A stretch of 64,000 nt of DNA from WHSW01 sp033856255 (GTDB lineage Bacteria > Actinomycetota > Thermoleophilia > Solirubrobacterales > 70-9): NCBI GenBank assembly GCA_033856255.1, contig JAWVFH010000004.1, forward strand, positions 1 through 64,000. The letters run 5' to 3'. Each line of letters opens with the position of its first letter. The first letter of the stretch is position 1. The notes below the pieces were generated by a model that saw only the letters and a list, made by a program, of their open reading frames with translations, did not search any database and was not told the origin of the DNA. Position numbers and translations under genes: made by a program. Shown piece after piece: positions 25,526 to 34,357 of the stretch.

Positions 25526-27139
25526 CTACGAGTCGAGCTCGAGCTTGCCGTCGCGCAGCGCCTTGTCGCTGTAGGTGATCGTGCCGTGCTCGCCGGCGTC
25601 GATCGTCGTCGGGCGCGTCTTCGCCTTCTTGGCCTCGCCGTTGGCGCCGGTGCGGCTGACGACCGCCGTCACCTTGGCGTCGTCGTCGCCGCCCGCATCG
25701 AGCTCGAGCTTCAGGCGGTGCTGGCCCGGCCTCGCCGTGAGGTCGAGGGTGGAGTCGGCGTCAAGGCCGCTCGTCCGCAGGGTCACCTCGTAGCCCTTGC
25801 CGCCCTCGACATCGTCGTAGCCCATTGTCGGGGAGACGTCGTGGTCGGCGGCGTTCTCGACCGCCAGGTTCTTGTCGCCGATCTGGACCTGCTGGTTGTC
25901 GTCCGACTCGAGGCGCAGGTCGTCGAGCGTGAAGGTGACGCCGTCGCGGACCAGCGAGAAGCCCTCGTTCGCCGAGCCGTCGAGCTCCCTGCCGTTGAGG
26001 TCGACCTCGAAGCTGAGGCCCTGGGGGAGGTCGAAGACGGGTGGCGCGGACTCGTTCCACACGTCGACTCCCTGATCACCGCCGAGCTTGCTCGGCACCA
26101 CGTCGACGCCGGGGATCTCGCTCGTGATCTCGGCGTCGTCGCCCGAGCCCGTGATCCCGGCGACGTTGCCGTCGCCGTCGACGATCGAGACGTCGGAGTG
26201 CTGGCCGTCGCGCGGGTCGCCCTCCCAGAACAGCTGCGCGGGCTGGCCGCCCTCGGAGACGAGACCCCTGGGTGTCGGCCGGCCGCCACCGCCACCGCCG
26301 CAGAACGGGCACGGCTGGGTGCCCAGGCCGTTCTTCGCGTACTCGACCTCGAGCGTCTTCGAGCTCGCGTCACCCTCGTATTGCGCCGCCGGTTCACTCG
26401 GGTTGGTCGAGGCGACGTAGTTCCACGTGTTCGCGTTCTGGTCGATGTCGACCTCGCGGATCGTGTTCGGGAAGTTGTTGTCGTAGACGAGCACGGCGAA
26501 CTTGCCCTCGCCGCGGTCCTCGATCGCCAGCGGCGTGATCGCGTGGCCGCCCTTGAAGCCGCGCTTGTAGACGCCGAGCACCAGCGGCTCCTTGCTCGGC
26601 AGCGCCGCCGACAGCGCCGCCAGCACCTCGGTCGGCGACCCGTTGACCTTCGTCGTCGAGACCGCCGGCAGGAACTGGAACACGAACGTGTAGGCGATCT
26701 GCGCCTGCAGCGCCTTGTTGCCGTCGAGCGAGAGCCCGGGCACGGTCGGGGCGCCGAACGGGGTCGGCGTCGGTGGATCGCCGAGCCCGGCGTAGAAGAG
26801 GCTCGAGCTGATCGCGAAGCCCTCGCAGTGGCCGCCGCCCATGCCCTTGTTCTGGGCCTCCTTCCAGGTTCGCGCGCCGGGCGTGAGGGTGCAGGTGCCG
26901 TCCTGGACGTCCCCCGCGCATACGCCCGCGCCGAACAGCTTGATCATCGAAGCGGCGTCGAGGTTCTGGGGGTCGTTCTCGTTGCCGTAGTTCGGGAACG
27001 AGTAGCCGTTGGCGTCGGGACGGAAGCCGGACTCGGCGACGATCGTGCCGTTGGGCGTATAGGGGTTCGCGCTTGCCGAGGCGGCCCACGCCGCCGCAAG
27101 CACCATCACCACAGCGACCGTCCCCGCCATCCGTCTCAT
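25526..27139 (-). CDS. Secreted protein with putative Cys-His-Asp hydrolase domain
   Basis: 537 residues. A signal peptide (hydrophobic MAGTVAVVMVLAAAW, then ASA-N cleavage near residue 24) exports it. The mature N-terminal half contains GMGGGHCEGFAIS with Cys105, then KGGHAITPLAI with His199 and LVYDNNFP with Asp220 and Asn222, in the order of papain-like thiol hydrolases. A CPFCGGGGGG linker near residue 290 separates a beta-rich C-terminal part without obvious domain. The ATG at 27139 has AAAGG eight nt upstream. No family name can be given with confidence; peptidase or amidase activity is inference. It stands alone, convergent with the GGCT-like gene and downstream of the LysR gene. Confidence 0.72.
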   Translation of the reverse strand: MRRMAGTVAVVMVLAAAWAASASANPYTPNGTIVAESGFRPDANGYSFPNYGNENDPQNLDAASMIKLFGAGVCAGDVQDGTCTLTPGARTWKEAQNKGMGGGHCEGFAISSSLFYAGLGDPPTPTPFGAPTVPGLSLDGNKALQAQIAYTFVFQFLPAVSTTKVNGSPTEVLAALSAALPSKEPLVLGVYKRGFKGGHAITPLAIEDRGEGKFAVLVYDNNFPNTIREVDIDQNANTWNYVASTNPSEPAAQYEGDASSKTLEVEYAKNGLGTQPCPFCGGGGGGRPTPRGLVSEGGQPAQLFWEGDPRDGQHSDVSIVDGDGNVAGITGSGDDAEITSEIPGVDVVPSKLGGDQGVDVWNESAPPVFDLPQGLSFEVDLNGRELDGSANEGFSLVRDGVTFTLDDLRLESDDNQQVQIGDKNLAVENAADHDVSPTMGYDDVEGGKGYEVTLRTSGLDADSTLDLTARPGQHRLKLELDAGGDDDAKVTAVVSRTGANGEAKKAKTRPTTIDAGEHGTITYSDKALRDGKLELDS

Positions 27140-27198
27140 CTTGCGCGCCTTTCCCTGCTCGCCTGCCTTGCGCCGCCAATTTAGCGGGCGGCGCGGCT

Positions 27199-28074
27199 CT
27201 ACTCCCCGCGAGAACGGACGAACTCGATGAAGGCCGTCGCGGCGGCCGAGCGGTGGCGGGCCGCGCGCCAGACGAGGTGGACGGGAAGGCGGATCGCGGG
27301 GCGCAGCGGCCTGGTCTCGACCGGGGGCCCCTGGCGGCGGGTGATCGACGCCGGCAGCACCGCCGGGCCGAAGCCGTCGGAGGCCAGGCAGCGGATCAGG
27401 TAGGGGTCGCCGCTCTCGAGCGAGACGCGCATCCGCTTGCCGGCGCGCTCGAAGACCTCGTCGACGGCGCGCTTGACCGCCGAGCCCGAGCGCGGCGTCG
27501 CCAGCGCCATCTCCGCGAGGTCGCCGACGCTCACCCACTCCTTCTCGGGGGCCGTGCCGGGCGGGAAGGCGACGACGACCTGCTCCTCGCTCACCTGCAG
27601 GCTCTCGCAGCCCTCGGGCAGCTCGCCCGAGATCAGCGAGAAGGCGACGTCGAGCTCGTCGGCGTCGATCAGCTCGAACATGTCGGCGGCGGTGCCCTCG
27701 CGCAGTCCGACCTCGATGCCGGGGAACTGGTGGGCGAACTCCGCCAGCAGCGTCGTCACCTCGATCCCGCCCGCCGGAAGCAGGGCGCCGATCGCGATCC
27801 GGCCGCGGACCAGACCTTGGAGCTCATCGAGCTCGCCGCGAACCCCGTCGACCTCCGCCAGCACCCGGCGGGCCCGCGCGGCGACCGCCTCGCCGGCCTC
27901 GGTCGGCACGACCCGGCGACTGGTGCGCTCGAACAGCTCGGTGCCGAGCTCCGCCTCGAGGCGGCGGATCTGGTGCGAGAGCGCCGACTGGGCCACGTGC
28001 AGCTCCTCGGCGGCACGGGTGAAGTGGCGGTGGCGGGCGACGGCCTCGGTGTAGACGAGCTGGCGCAGCTCCAT
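27199..28074 (-). CDS. LysR-family transcriptional regulator
   Basis: 291 residues, normal LysR length. The N-terminal winged helix has the family signature: MELRQLVYTEAVARHRHFTRAAEELHVAQSALSHQIRRLE, cut here into the two helices around residues 16-40. The effector domain follows (GRIAIGALLPAGG onward). The ATG at 28074 is the natural beginning; a longer frame adds only unrelated sequence. It diverges from the GNAT gene at 28155, which is the likely regulatory target in the usual LysR arrangement. Confidence 0.9.
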   Translation of the reverse strand: MELRQLVYTEAVARHRHFTRAAEELHVAQSALSHQIRRLEAELGTELFERTSRRVVPTEAGEAVAARARRVLAEVDGVRGELDELQGLVRGRIAIGALLPAGGIEVTTLLAEFAHQFPGIEVGLREGTAADMFELIDADELDVAFSLISGELPEGCESLQVSEEQVVVAFPPGTAPEKEWVSVGDLAEMALATPRSGSAVKRAVDEVFERAGKRMRVSLESGDPYLIRCLASDGFGPAVLPASITRRQGPPVETRPLRPAIRLPVHLVWRAARHRSAAATAFIEFVRSRGE

Positions 28075-28154
28075 CGACCGATCGTAAATCACGATCGATC
28101 CGGTGACAACTACATCTTGCACCGATTGATCGGATGGGTGAGGATGGCTGCGAC

Positions 28155-28715
28155 ATGAACTCCGTACCCACCATCCGCCGCGACCTGCGCCCCGGCGACC
28201 TCGGGGCGATCGTCGCCCACCACGGGCGGGTCTACTGCCCCGAGTACGGCGTCGACTCGACCTTCGAGGCCCAGGTCGGTGCCAGCGTCGCGGCGGCCGG
28301 GAAGCGGGGCTTCCCCCGGCCCGGCGAGGGGATCTGGATCGTCGAGCTCAACGACCGCCACGCCGGCAGCGTGGCGCTCACCGACGAGGGCGAGCGCGGA
28401 TGCGTGCGCTGGGTCGTGCTCGACCCCGCGCTGCGCGGCCAGGGCCTGGGGCGCCGCCTGATCGGCGAGGTGGTCGCCAAGGCCGAGGCAGCGGGCTACG
28501 ACGGCCTCTACCTGGAGACGTTCAGCGACCTGCGGGCCGCGGCACACATCTACCGGTCATACGGATTCGAGCTCACATCCGAGGAGACCGGCCCGCGTTG
28601 GGGCCGACCCGACGTGACCTATCAGCACTACGAGCTCAGCTTCCAGTCGCGGGCCCAGTCGCGCAGCTCGGCGAGCGCCGGCTCCAGCGAGCGGCCCTTC
28701 TCGGTCAGCGCGTAG
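28155..28715 (+). CDS. GNAT-family N-acetyltransferase
   Basis: 186 residues. The acetyl-CoA motif A is visible as WVVLDPALRGQGLGRRLIGEV (V-x-x-x-x-R-G-x-G-x-G type) and motif B as GLYLETFSDLRAAAHIYRSYGF. The domain ends near YQHYELSF at about residue 163; the last 20 or so residues are Ser/Arg-rich and lie antisense to the end of the HxlR gene. GAGG lies about 10 nt before the ATG at 28155; an ATG at 28134 is also possible. Divergent from LysR. Substrate unknown. Confidence 0.82.
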   Translation: MNSVPTIRRDLRPGDLGAIVAHHGRVYCPEYGVDSTFEAQVGASVAAAGKRGFPRPGEGIWIVELNDRHAGSVALTDEGERGCVRWVVLDPALRGQGLGRRLIGEVVAKAEAAGYDGLYLETFSDLRAAAHIYRSYGFELTSEETGPRWGRPDVTYQHYELSFQSRAQSRSSASAGSSERPFSVSA

Positions 28716-28999
28716 GAGACCCGCGGCGGCGTGCCGCCGTATACGGAGCGCTCGACCAGGCCGGCCGCCTCGAGCTCGCGAAGGCGCCGCGAGAGCAGCC
28801 GGTCGGAGAGCCCCGGGATGCTCGCCGTCAGCTCGGCGAAGTAATGCGGGCGGTCGGCGAGCGCCCAGAGGATGGCGCCGGTCCAGCGCCGCCCGATCAG
28901 CTCGATCGCGGCGTGAAAATCGCGAGGGACCGACGCCGGCGGGCCGTTCCCGTGCACGGCTGCGCTCTCGGAGCGAGGGTGTTCACTCGCGGCCTCCAC
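28628..28999 (-). CDS. HxlR/MarR-type winged-helix regulator
   Basis: About 123 residues. The HxlR core is clear: FHAAIELIGRRWTGAILWAL, the recognition region LSDRLLSRRLRELEAAGLVER and the wing PPRVSYALTEKG. Members bind DNA as dimers and often respond to aldehydes or redox stress. The GTG at 28999 has GGAG four nt upstream; a GTG at 28957 (MHGNGPP) would give a 109-residue protein closer to the family average. Its 3' end overlaps the GNAT gene by 88 bp tail to tail. Confidence 0.82.
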   Translation of the reverse strand: MEAASEHPRSESAAVHGNGPPASVPRDFHAAIELIGRRWTGAILWALADRPHYFAELTASIPGLSDRLLSRRLRELEAAGLVERSVYGGTPPRVSYALTEKGRSLEPALAELRDWARDWKLSS

Positions 29000-29063
29000 C
29001 CGGCTCCAGACCCTACAGATCGGGTCCGCTCGCTCATCATCGCTCGCGCGATCCGGATGTCGA

Positions 29064-30215
29064 TCAGGCTGCACATGGGCCGGTATCCCTCGCAGCGAGC
29101 TTACCGCCGAGCGCCTTGGCGACAATCGGATTCGGGATCCCGAGTCCGGTCGAGGGCCCGCCGCCGGTCGAGGCAGCGAACACGGTGGTGACCACGTCGC
29201 CGGCGAGGTCGACGACCGGGCCGCCGGAGTTGCCGCTGCGGACGTCGGCCCGAAACGGCGTCATCCGCCGCTGCACCGGCCCGCGACCGTAGGAGTCCTC
29301 GCTCGTGACCACGCCGCTGCGCCCCAGCCGCGCGGGCGTGAACGACAGCGGGCCGTTCTCGGGAAAGCCGATCACCGCCGCGTCGGTGCCCTTGCGGGGA
29401 TGGTCGACGAGGTCCAGCGCCGGCGCCTCGAGCCCGTCGACGCGAAGCAGGGCGAGGTCGTTGCGCGGGTCGTAGTGAACCGCGGTCGCGTCGAGCTCCG
29501 AGCCGCCGTCGACGCTGACGGTCGTGTCGTCCTCGCCGGCGACCACGTGGGCGTTGGTGACCACCAGCCCGGGACCGGCGACCCAGCCCGAGCCCTCGAC
29601 CCCGAGGCCGCAGGCCGTGCCCAGCACCCGCACCGTCGAGGCGCCGGCATCGCGGACGTCGGGGTCGCCGGCGGACGCCCGGTCCGGAGCGGCGACGTTC
29701 GGGTCCGGCCCGTGGATCGCGGGCGTCGGGTCGACGCGGCGGAGCACGTTGAGCAGCGGCCCCGAGGGCGGCAGGGCGTCGTTGAGCACGCCGAGGATCG
29801 CGGAGCGCTGCACGGCGCGACGCAGGTCGCGGGCGCCGTTGCCGTTCGCATGCAGGGCGACGGCCCCGAACCCCCAGACGAGCAGCAGCGCCAGGGCGCC
29901 GAGCAGGACCGCGCCACCGATCCCGTCCAGGATCCCGAGCGTGCCGGCGCCGATCCGCATCCTCAGCCGCTGGCTGACGCCGTCGATCGCGACCGCGAGG
30001 AAGGCTCCGACGAGCACGCCGGTGAGCACGGCCACCATCGGCGCGTAGGACGACTCGGCGCCGTCGGGGAGCAGCGTCGGCCCGACCCGCGCCCCGATCG
30101 CGACTCCGCCGACGAATCCCGCCAGGGGCAGGGCGCTGGCGACGAGGCCGCGATGCCAGCCGATCGCCCCGAGGGCGAGCGCGAAGGCGACGATGCCAAG
30201 GTCGACCAGGGTCAC
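29064..30215 (-). CDS. marP: MarP-like membrane serine protease (CvpA domain + trypsin-like domain)
   Basis: 383 residues. About four membrane helices in the first 120 residues form a colicin-V-production-like domain, and the rest is a chymotrypsin-fold protease with His223 (NAHVVAG), Asp253 (DPRNDLALL) and Ser330 (GNSGGP). Cys202 and Cys381 bracket the protease domain as does the redox-sensitive disulphide of mycobacterial MarP. MarP acts at the outer face of the membrane and is needed for acid and oxidative stress resistance through cell-wall hydrolase processing. The GTG at 30215 is chosen because MTLVDLGIVAF starts the first helix. It diverges from the PBP gene at 30355. Confidence 0.88.
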   Translation of the reverse strand: MTLVDLGIVAFALALGAIGWHRGLVASALPLAGFVGGVAIGARVGPTLLPDGAESSYAPMVAVLTGVLVGAFLAVAIDGVSQRLRMRIGAGTLGILDGIGGAVLLGALALLLVWGFGAVALHANGNGARDLRRAVQRSAILGVLNDALPPSGPLLNVLRRVDPTPAIHGPDPNVAAPDRASAGDPDVRDAGASTVRVLGTACGLGVEGSGWVAGPGLVVTNAHVVAGEDDTTVSVDGGSELDATAVHYDPRNDLALLRVDGLEAPALDLVDHPRKGTDAAVIGFPENGPLSFTPARLGRSGVVTSEDSYGRGPVQRRMTPFRADVRSGNSGGPVVDLAGDVVTTVFAASTGGGPSTGLGIPNPIVAKALGGKLAARDTGPCAA

Positions 30216-30354
30216 CTGGCGGTCCGAGCGGGTGCAGGGCTCATTTCAGCGAACATCTGGGCCGGGCAAAGCCTCTACCTTTTCCCGTTCAAGGCCGGGT
30301 CACTGATGCGACAAACCGGGACCCAGAAGCTAGCGAAGAACGGATTCCACGCAG

Positions 30355-32097
30355 GTGAGTTCAGCAGGCTCCGCTGAGGAGCGACGTCATCGCGTGCTCA
30401 CCCGGGCGGTCCCGCTCGTGGTCATCGCGACGATCGCCTTCGTCGCCGGCGCGATCGCCGCAGGAGGCTCGGACCCGCCCGCGCCGCAGCTCTTCGCTGA
30501 CGCCTGGGAGCGCGGCGACACCGAGGCGATGTACGCCGAGCTGACGCCGGACGCCCAGGCGGAGTACTCGCTGGCGCGCTTCCAGCGCACCTACGCGGAC
30601 GCGGCGGCGGCCGCCACCGTGGCCGGGCTGAGCACCGGAGAGATCCAGCAGAACGGCGACACGGCAACCGTGCCGGTCAGCTTCGAGACCTATATCTTCG
30701 GCTCGCTCGGCGGTGACCTGATCCTGCCGCTCTCCGAGGGCAAGGTCGATTGGACGCCCAGCCTCGTCTACCCCGGCCTGGCGCCCGGCGAGCGGCTCAG
30801 CCGGCGCACCCGCGCGCCCGCGCGGGCCGCGATCCTGGCCTCCGATCGCACGCCGCTCGCCGAGGGGCCGGCCGCGGCGCGAACGGTCGGCACGGCGGCG
30901 CTGGCGGTCGCCGGGGAGGTCGGTACGCCGAGCCCGGCGCAGCGCCACGAGCTCGACATGCAGGGCTTTCCGCCCGGCACGCTGACCGGCACCTCCGGGC
31001 TCGAACTGGCCTTCAACAAGCGGCTGTCCGGGCAGCCCGGCGGGCAGCTGCTCGCGGTCAGCGCCGAGAACGAGAGCGACCTCTCCGGCGGGCGGATACT
31101 CGCGACAAGCGAGCCGGTGCGGGGCAAGGCGGTGCGCACCAGCATCGATCCCGAGCTGCAGCAGACCACGGTCGAGGCGGTCGGCGGCCTCTACGGGGGC
31201 GCAGCGGTGCTGGACGCGAGGACGGGAGCGGTGCTGGCGCTGGCCGGGCTCGCCTACTCGGCCCCCCAGCCGCCCGGCTCGACCTTCAAGGTGATCACCG
31301 CCACCGGCGCCCTCGACGCGGGGATCGTCAAGACCTCCGACCAGTTCCCGGTCGAGTCCTCGAACTCGGAGATCGGCCGCGAGATCCCCAACGCCCACGA
31401 CGAGCTCTGCGGCGGCAGCTTCGCCGAGTCGTTCGCCGAGTCGTGCAACACCGTCTTCGCCCCGCTGGGCGCCAGGCTCGGCGGCGAGAAGCTCGTCGAG
31501 ACGGCCGAGCTCTTCGGCTTCAACTCGCCTCCGCAGATGTTCGACGACTCGACCACGAAGGCCCTCCAGCTCCCCGAGAGCTCGATCCCGCCGGAGCTCT
31601 CCGAGAGCGTCGAGACCGGCGAATCGGCGATCGGCCAGGGCAGGGTGCTGGCTACCCCGCTGGAGATGGCGAGCGTCTCGCAGACGATCGCCAACAGGGG
31701 CGTGCGGCTGCCGAACGCGATCGCGCGCAGCTCCGGCCTGCAGCCGACCGGCAAGCCGGTCAAGGTCACGTCGCCACAGACGGCGGCGACGATGAAGGAG
31801 CTGATGCTCGGCGTCGTCCACTACGGCACCGGCGTCGCCGCCGCCCTGCCCGGGATCGAGGTGGCGGGTAAGACCGGCACCGCCGAGCTCGGCCCGGCGG
31901 CGCTGGAACCGGGCCAGGAGCTGCAGCCGGGCGAGGAGCCACCGCAGGAGACCGACGCCTGGTTCACCGCCTTCGCCCCCGCCTCCGACCCGAAGATCGC
32001 GGTCGCCGCGATGGTCGTGAACTCGAACGGAGACGGCGGCACCGTCGCCGCCCCGATCGTGCGCCAGATCATGGCCGCCTACTTCGGCGTCGCCTGA
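30355..32097 (+). CDS. Penicillin-binding protein (transpeptidase with NTF2-like N-terminal domain)
   Basis: 580 residues. One N-terminal membrane anchor (about 17-37) is followed by an NTF2/MecA-N-like domain (about 45-145) and a transpeptidase domain with Ser309-x-x-Lys312 (STFK), Ser363-Cys-Asn365 and Lys506-Thr-Gly. All three active-site motifs are intact, so it should cross-link peptidoglycan and bind beta-lactams. There is no glycosyltransferase domain (class B or PBPA-like). The GTG at 30355 has no strong ribosome-binding site. It sits beside the MarP-like gene and upstream of an MprAB-like two-component system, forming an envelope-stress neighbourhood. Confidence 0.88.
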   Translation: MSSAGSAEERRHRVLTRAVPLVVIATIAFVAGAIAAGGSDPPAPQLFADAWERGDTEAMYAELTPDAQAEYSLARFQRTYADAAAAATVAGLSTGEIQQNGDTATVPVSFETYIFGSLGGDLILPLSEGKVDWTPSLVYPGLAPGERLSRRTRAPARAAILASDRTPLAEGPAAARTVGTAALAVAGEVGTPSPAQRHELDMQGFPPGTLTGTSGLELAFNKRLSGQPGGQLLAVSAENESDLSGGRILATSEPVRGKAVRTSIDPELQQTTVEAVGGLYGGAAVLDARTGAVLALAGLAYSAPQPPGSTFKVITATGALDAGIVKTSDQFPVESSNSEIGREIPNAHDELCGGSFAESFAESCNTVFAPLGARLGGEKLVETAELFGFNSPPQMFDDSTTKALQLPESSIPPELSESVETGESAIGQGRVLATPLEMASVSQTIANRGVRLPNAIARSSGLQPTGKPVKVTSPQTAATMKELMLGVVHYGTGVAAALPGIEVAGKTGTAELGPAALEPGQELQPGEEPPQETDAWFTAFAPASDPKIAVAAMVVNSNGDGGTVAAPIVRQIMAAYFGVA

Positions 32098-32176
32098 GGC
32101 TCTGTTGCGCTATCCGGTGGGTTCTCGAGCCCGCGCTCACCTGCCTCTTACCGAAGCGCGACACAATGTCGGTTCG

Positions 32177-32881
32177 GTGTCCGCACCATCACGAGAGCTG
32201 GATCGCAGGCAGCTGCTGGTGGTCGACGACGAGCCGCCGATGCGAAAGGCGCTGAAGCGCGCGCTCGAGCTCGGCGGCTTCCAGGTGGCGCTCGCTTCCG
32301 ACGGGACCACGGGACTGGAGAGCGCCGCCGAGCTCAGCCCCGATCTGGTCGTGCTCGACGTGCTGATGCCCGGCGTCGACGGGCTCGAGGTCTGCCGCAC
32401 GCTCCGCGCGCGCGGCGACCGCACGCCGATCCTCATCCTCACCGCCCGTGACGCGGTCGCCGATCGCGTCGAGGGCCTGGAGGCCGGCGCCGACGACTAC
32501 CTGGTCAAGCCCTTCGCGCTCGAGGAGCTGCTCGCCCGCGTGCGGGCGCTGCTTCGCCGAGCGGGTGAGATGTCGTCCGAGTGGCCGCTGACCTTCGCCG
32601 ACCTGCGCATGGACCCGGTCAGCTATGAGGTCACCCGCGGCGATCGCGCGCTCGAGCTCACCCGGACCGAGCACCTGCTGCTCGAGCTCTTCCTCGAGAA
32701 CCCGCGGCGCGTCCTCTCGCGGGAGCGGATCTTCGAGCGGGTCTGGGACTACGACTTCGGCCCGCGCTCGAAGGCGCTCGACGTCTACATCGGGTACCTG
32801 CGCCGCAAGACCGAAGCCGACGGCGAGACGCGCTTGATCCACACCGTGCGCGGCGTCGGCTACGTGCTGCGCGAGCCATGA
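32177..32881 (+). CDS. OmpR/PhoB-family response regulator (MprA-like)
   Basis: 234 residues. Receiver with LLVVDDEPPMR, phospho-acceptor Asp61 in VVLDVLMPG, Thr in LILTARD and Lys in DDYLVKPF; then a winged-helix DNA-binding domain with LTRTEHLLLELFLENP and IHTVRGVGYVLREP. The GTG at 32177 gives a receiver of standard length; the frame is open further upstream to a TTG at 32105. The stop overlaps the kinase ATG (ATGA), so the pair is co-translated. Sequence style is closest to actinobacterial MprA/TcrA-type regulators. Confidence 0.9.
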   Translation: MSAPSRELDRRQLLVVDDEPPMRKALKRALELGGFQVALASDGTTGLESAAELSPDLVVLDVLMPGVDGLEVCRTLRARGDRTPILILTARDAVADRVEGLEAGADDYLVKPFALEELLARVRALLRRAGEMSSEWPLTFADLRMDPVSYEVTRGDRALELTRTEHLLLELFLENPRRVLSRERIFERVWDYDFGPRSKALDVYIGYLRRKTEADGETRLIHTVRGVGYVLREP

Positions 32882-34326
32882 CCTTTCGCCGCCGCGTCGT
32901 CCTGCTCTCCGGGCTCGCCGTCGCCGTCGCCGTCGCCGCCGTCTCGATCGCGACCTACCTGCTCGTTCGCAGCGAGCTGCGCGGACGGGTCGACTCGGAA
33001 CTGCAACGCGACGTCTCCGAGACCTTCGCCGTCCCGCTGCTCAGCTCGAGCGATCCTCCACGCCTGGTGATCAGGCGGTCGGGCGCGGGCGGACGCACCG
33101 AGCTGGTGCCCGCCGGCAATCGCCAAAGCGCCAGGGCCGTTCGCCTCTACCTGCCCAGCGGGCCCCTCGGCGGCCGCAGCGTCTACGCCCAGCTCGTCTC
33201 CAGCAACGGCAACCTGATCCGCCCCCGCGGTCCGCGCACCGACCTCCCTCAGCTCGCCGATGCGACCCAGGTGGCCGCCGGCGATCGCACGGCCTACTTC
33301 TCGGACGTTCAAGCCGGCGGCTCGCACCTGCGCGTCTACACGGCCCAGATCGAACCCGGAAGGGCGATCCAGGTGGCGCGCACGCTGAACGAGGTCGACA
33401 ACACGCTCAGCCAGCTGGCCCTGATCCTGGCCCTCGTCAGCCTCGCCGGGATCGGGCTCGCGGGGGTGCTCGGCTACTTCGTTGCCCGAGCCGCCGTGAC
33501 GCCGGTCGAGCGCCTCCGCCGCGCGGCCGAACAGGTGGCGACCACCCGGGACCTGAGCCGCCGGATCGACGCCACCGGCAGCGACGAGCTGGCCGCTCTG
33601 GCGCGCAGCTTCAACCTGATGCTGAACGCGCTCGAGAGCTCGCTCGACGCCCAGCGCCAGCTGGTCGCCGATGCCTCGCACGAGCTGCGCACACCGCTGG
33701 CCAGCCTGCGCACCAACATCGAGGTCCTCAGCCACACCCAGGACATCGGGGCCGACGAGCGCCGTGCCCTGCTCGTCGATGTGATCGACCAGCTCGAGGA
33801 GCTGACGGAGCTGGTCGGCGACCTCGTCGAGCTCGCCCGCGACGCCGAGCACGAGCAGGAGCCGCCGGAGGTCGTCCGCCTCGATCTGCTGGTCGCCGAC
33901 GCGATCGAGCGGCGCCGCACGACGGCGGGCGACGTGCGCTTCGAGCTCGACAGCGAGCCGACCTCGGTGCGGGCGGTGGAGCGCCGCCTCGAGCGCGCCG
34001 TCGCCAACCTGCTCGACAACGCGGTCAAATGGAGCCCGCCCGGGGCCCAGGTCGAGGTCCGGGTCGGCGGCGGCGAGCTGTCTGTCCGCGATCACGGCGC
34101 CGGGATCGAGCCCGAGGACCTGCCCCACATCTTCGACCGCTTCTACCGCTCGGCGGCGGCTCGCGGGCTGCCGGGCTCGGGCCTGGGGCTGGCGATCGTG
34201 CGCCAGGTCGCCGAGACCCAGGGAGGCGAGGTCTCGGTGAGCAACGCCGAGGGCGGCGGCGCGACGTTCACCCTCCGCATGCCGGTCTTCTTACCCGACT
34301 CGTACCGCCCGCTGGCCAGCGTCTAA
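32878..34326 (+). CDS. Sensor histidine kinase (MprB-like)
   Basis: 482 residues. Two membrane helices (about 9-29 and 180-205) flank an external sensor of about 150 residues; HAMP follows, then the dimerisation domain with phospho-accepting His268 in DASHELRTPLASLR, the N box NLLDNAVKWSP, and the G boxes VRDHGAGI and GLPGSGLGLAI. This is the cognate kinase for the regulator whose gene it overlaps. Position next to a PBP and a MarP-like protease suggests a cell-envelope signal. Confidence 0.92.
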   Translation: MTFRRRVVLLSGLAVAVAVAAVSIATYLLVRSELRGRVDSELQRDVSETFAVPLLSSSDPPRLVIRRSGAGGRTELVPAGNRQSARAVRLYLPSGPLGGRSVYAQLVSSNGNLIRPRGPRTDLPQLADATQVAAGDRTAYFSDVQAGGSHLRVYTAQIEPGRAIQVARTLNEVDNTLSQLALILALVSLAGIGLAGVLGYFVARAAVTPVERLRRAAEQVATTRDLSRRIDATGSDELAALARSFNLMLNALESSLDAQRQLVADASHELRTPLASLRTNIEVLSHTQDIGADERRALLVDVIDQLEELTELVGDLVELARDAEHEQEPPEVVRLDLLVADAIERRRTTAGDVRFELDSEPTSVRAVERRLERAVANLLDNAVKWSPPGAQVEVRVGGGELSVRDHGAGIEPEDLPHIFDRFYRSAAARGLPGSGLGLAIVRQVAETQGGEVSVSNAEGGGATFTLRMPVFLPDSYRPLASV

Positions 34327-34327
34327 C

Positions 34328-34355
34328 CCCTCCGTGCGTCAATGCCCGCGGAGGG
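34328..34355 (+). promoter_or_regulatory. Hairpin pairing the ribosome-binding site of the HTH gene
   Basis: CCCTCCG (34328-34334) is complementary to CGGAGGG (34349-34355) across a 14-nt loop. The right arm contains the only Shine-Dalgarno-like sequence of the HTH gene and ends 2 nt before its ATG. It begins right after the kinase stop, so it could end that transcript, hide the ribosome-binding site, or both. Confidence 0.4.
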
Positions 34356-34357
34356 CA

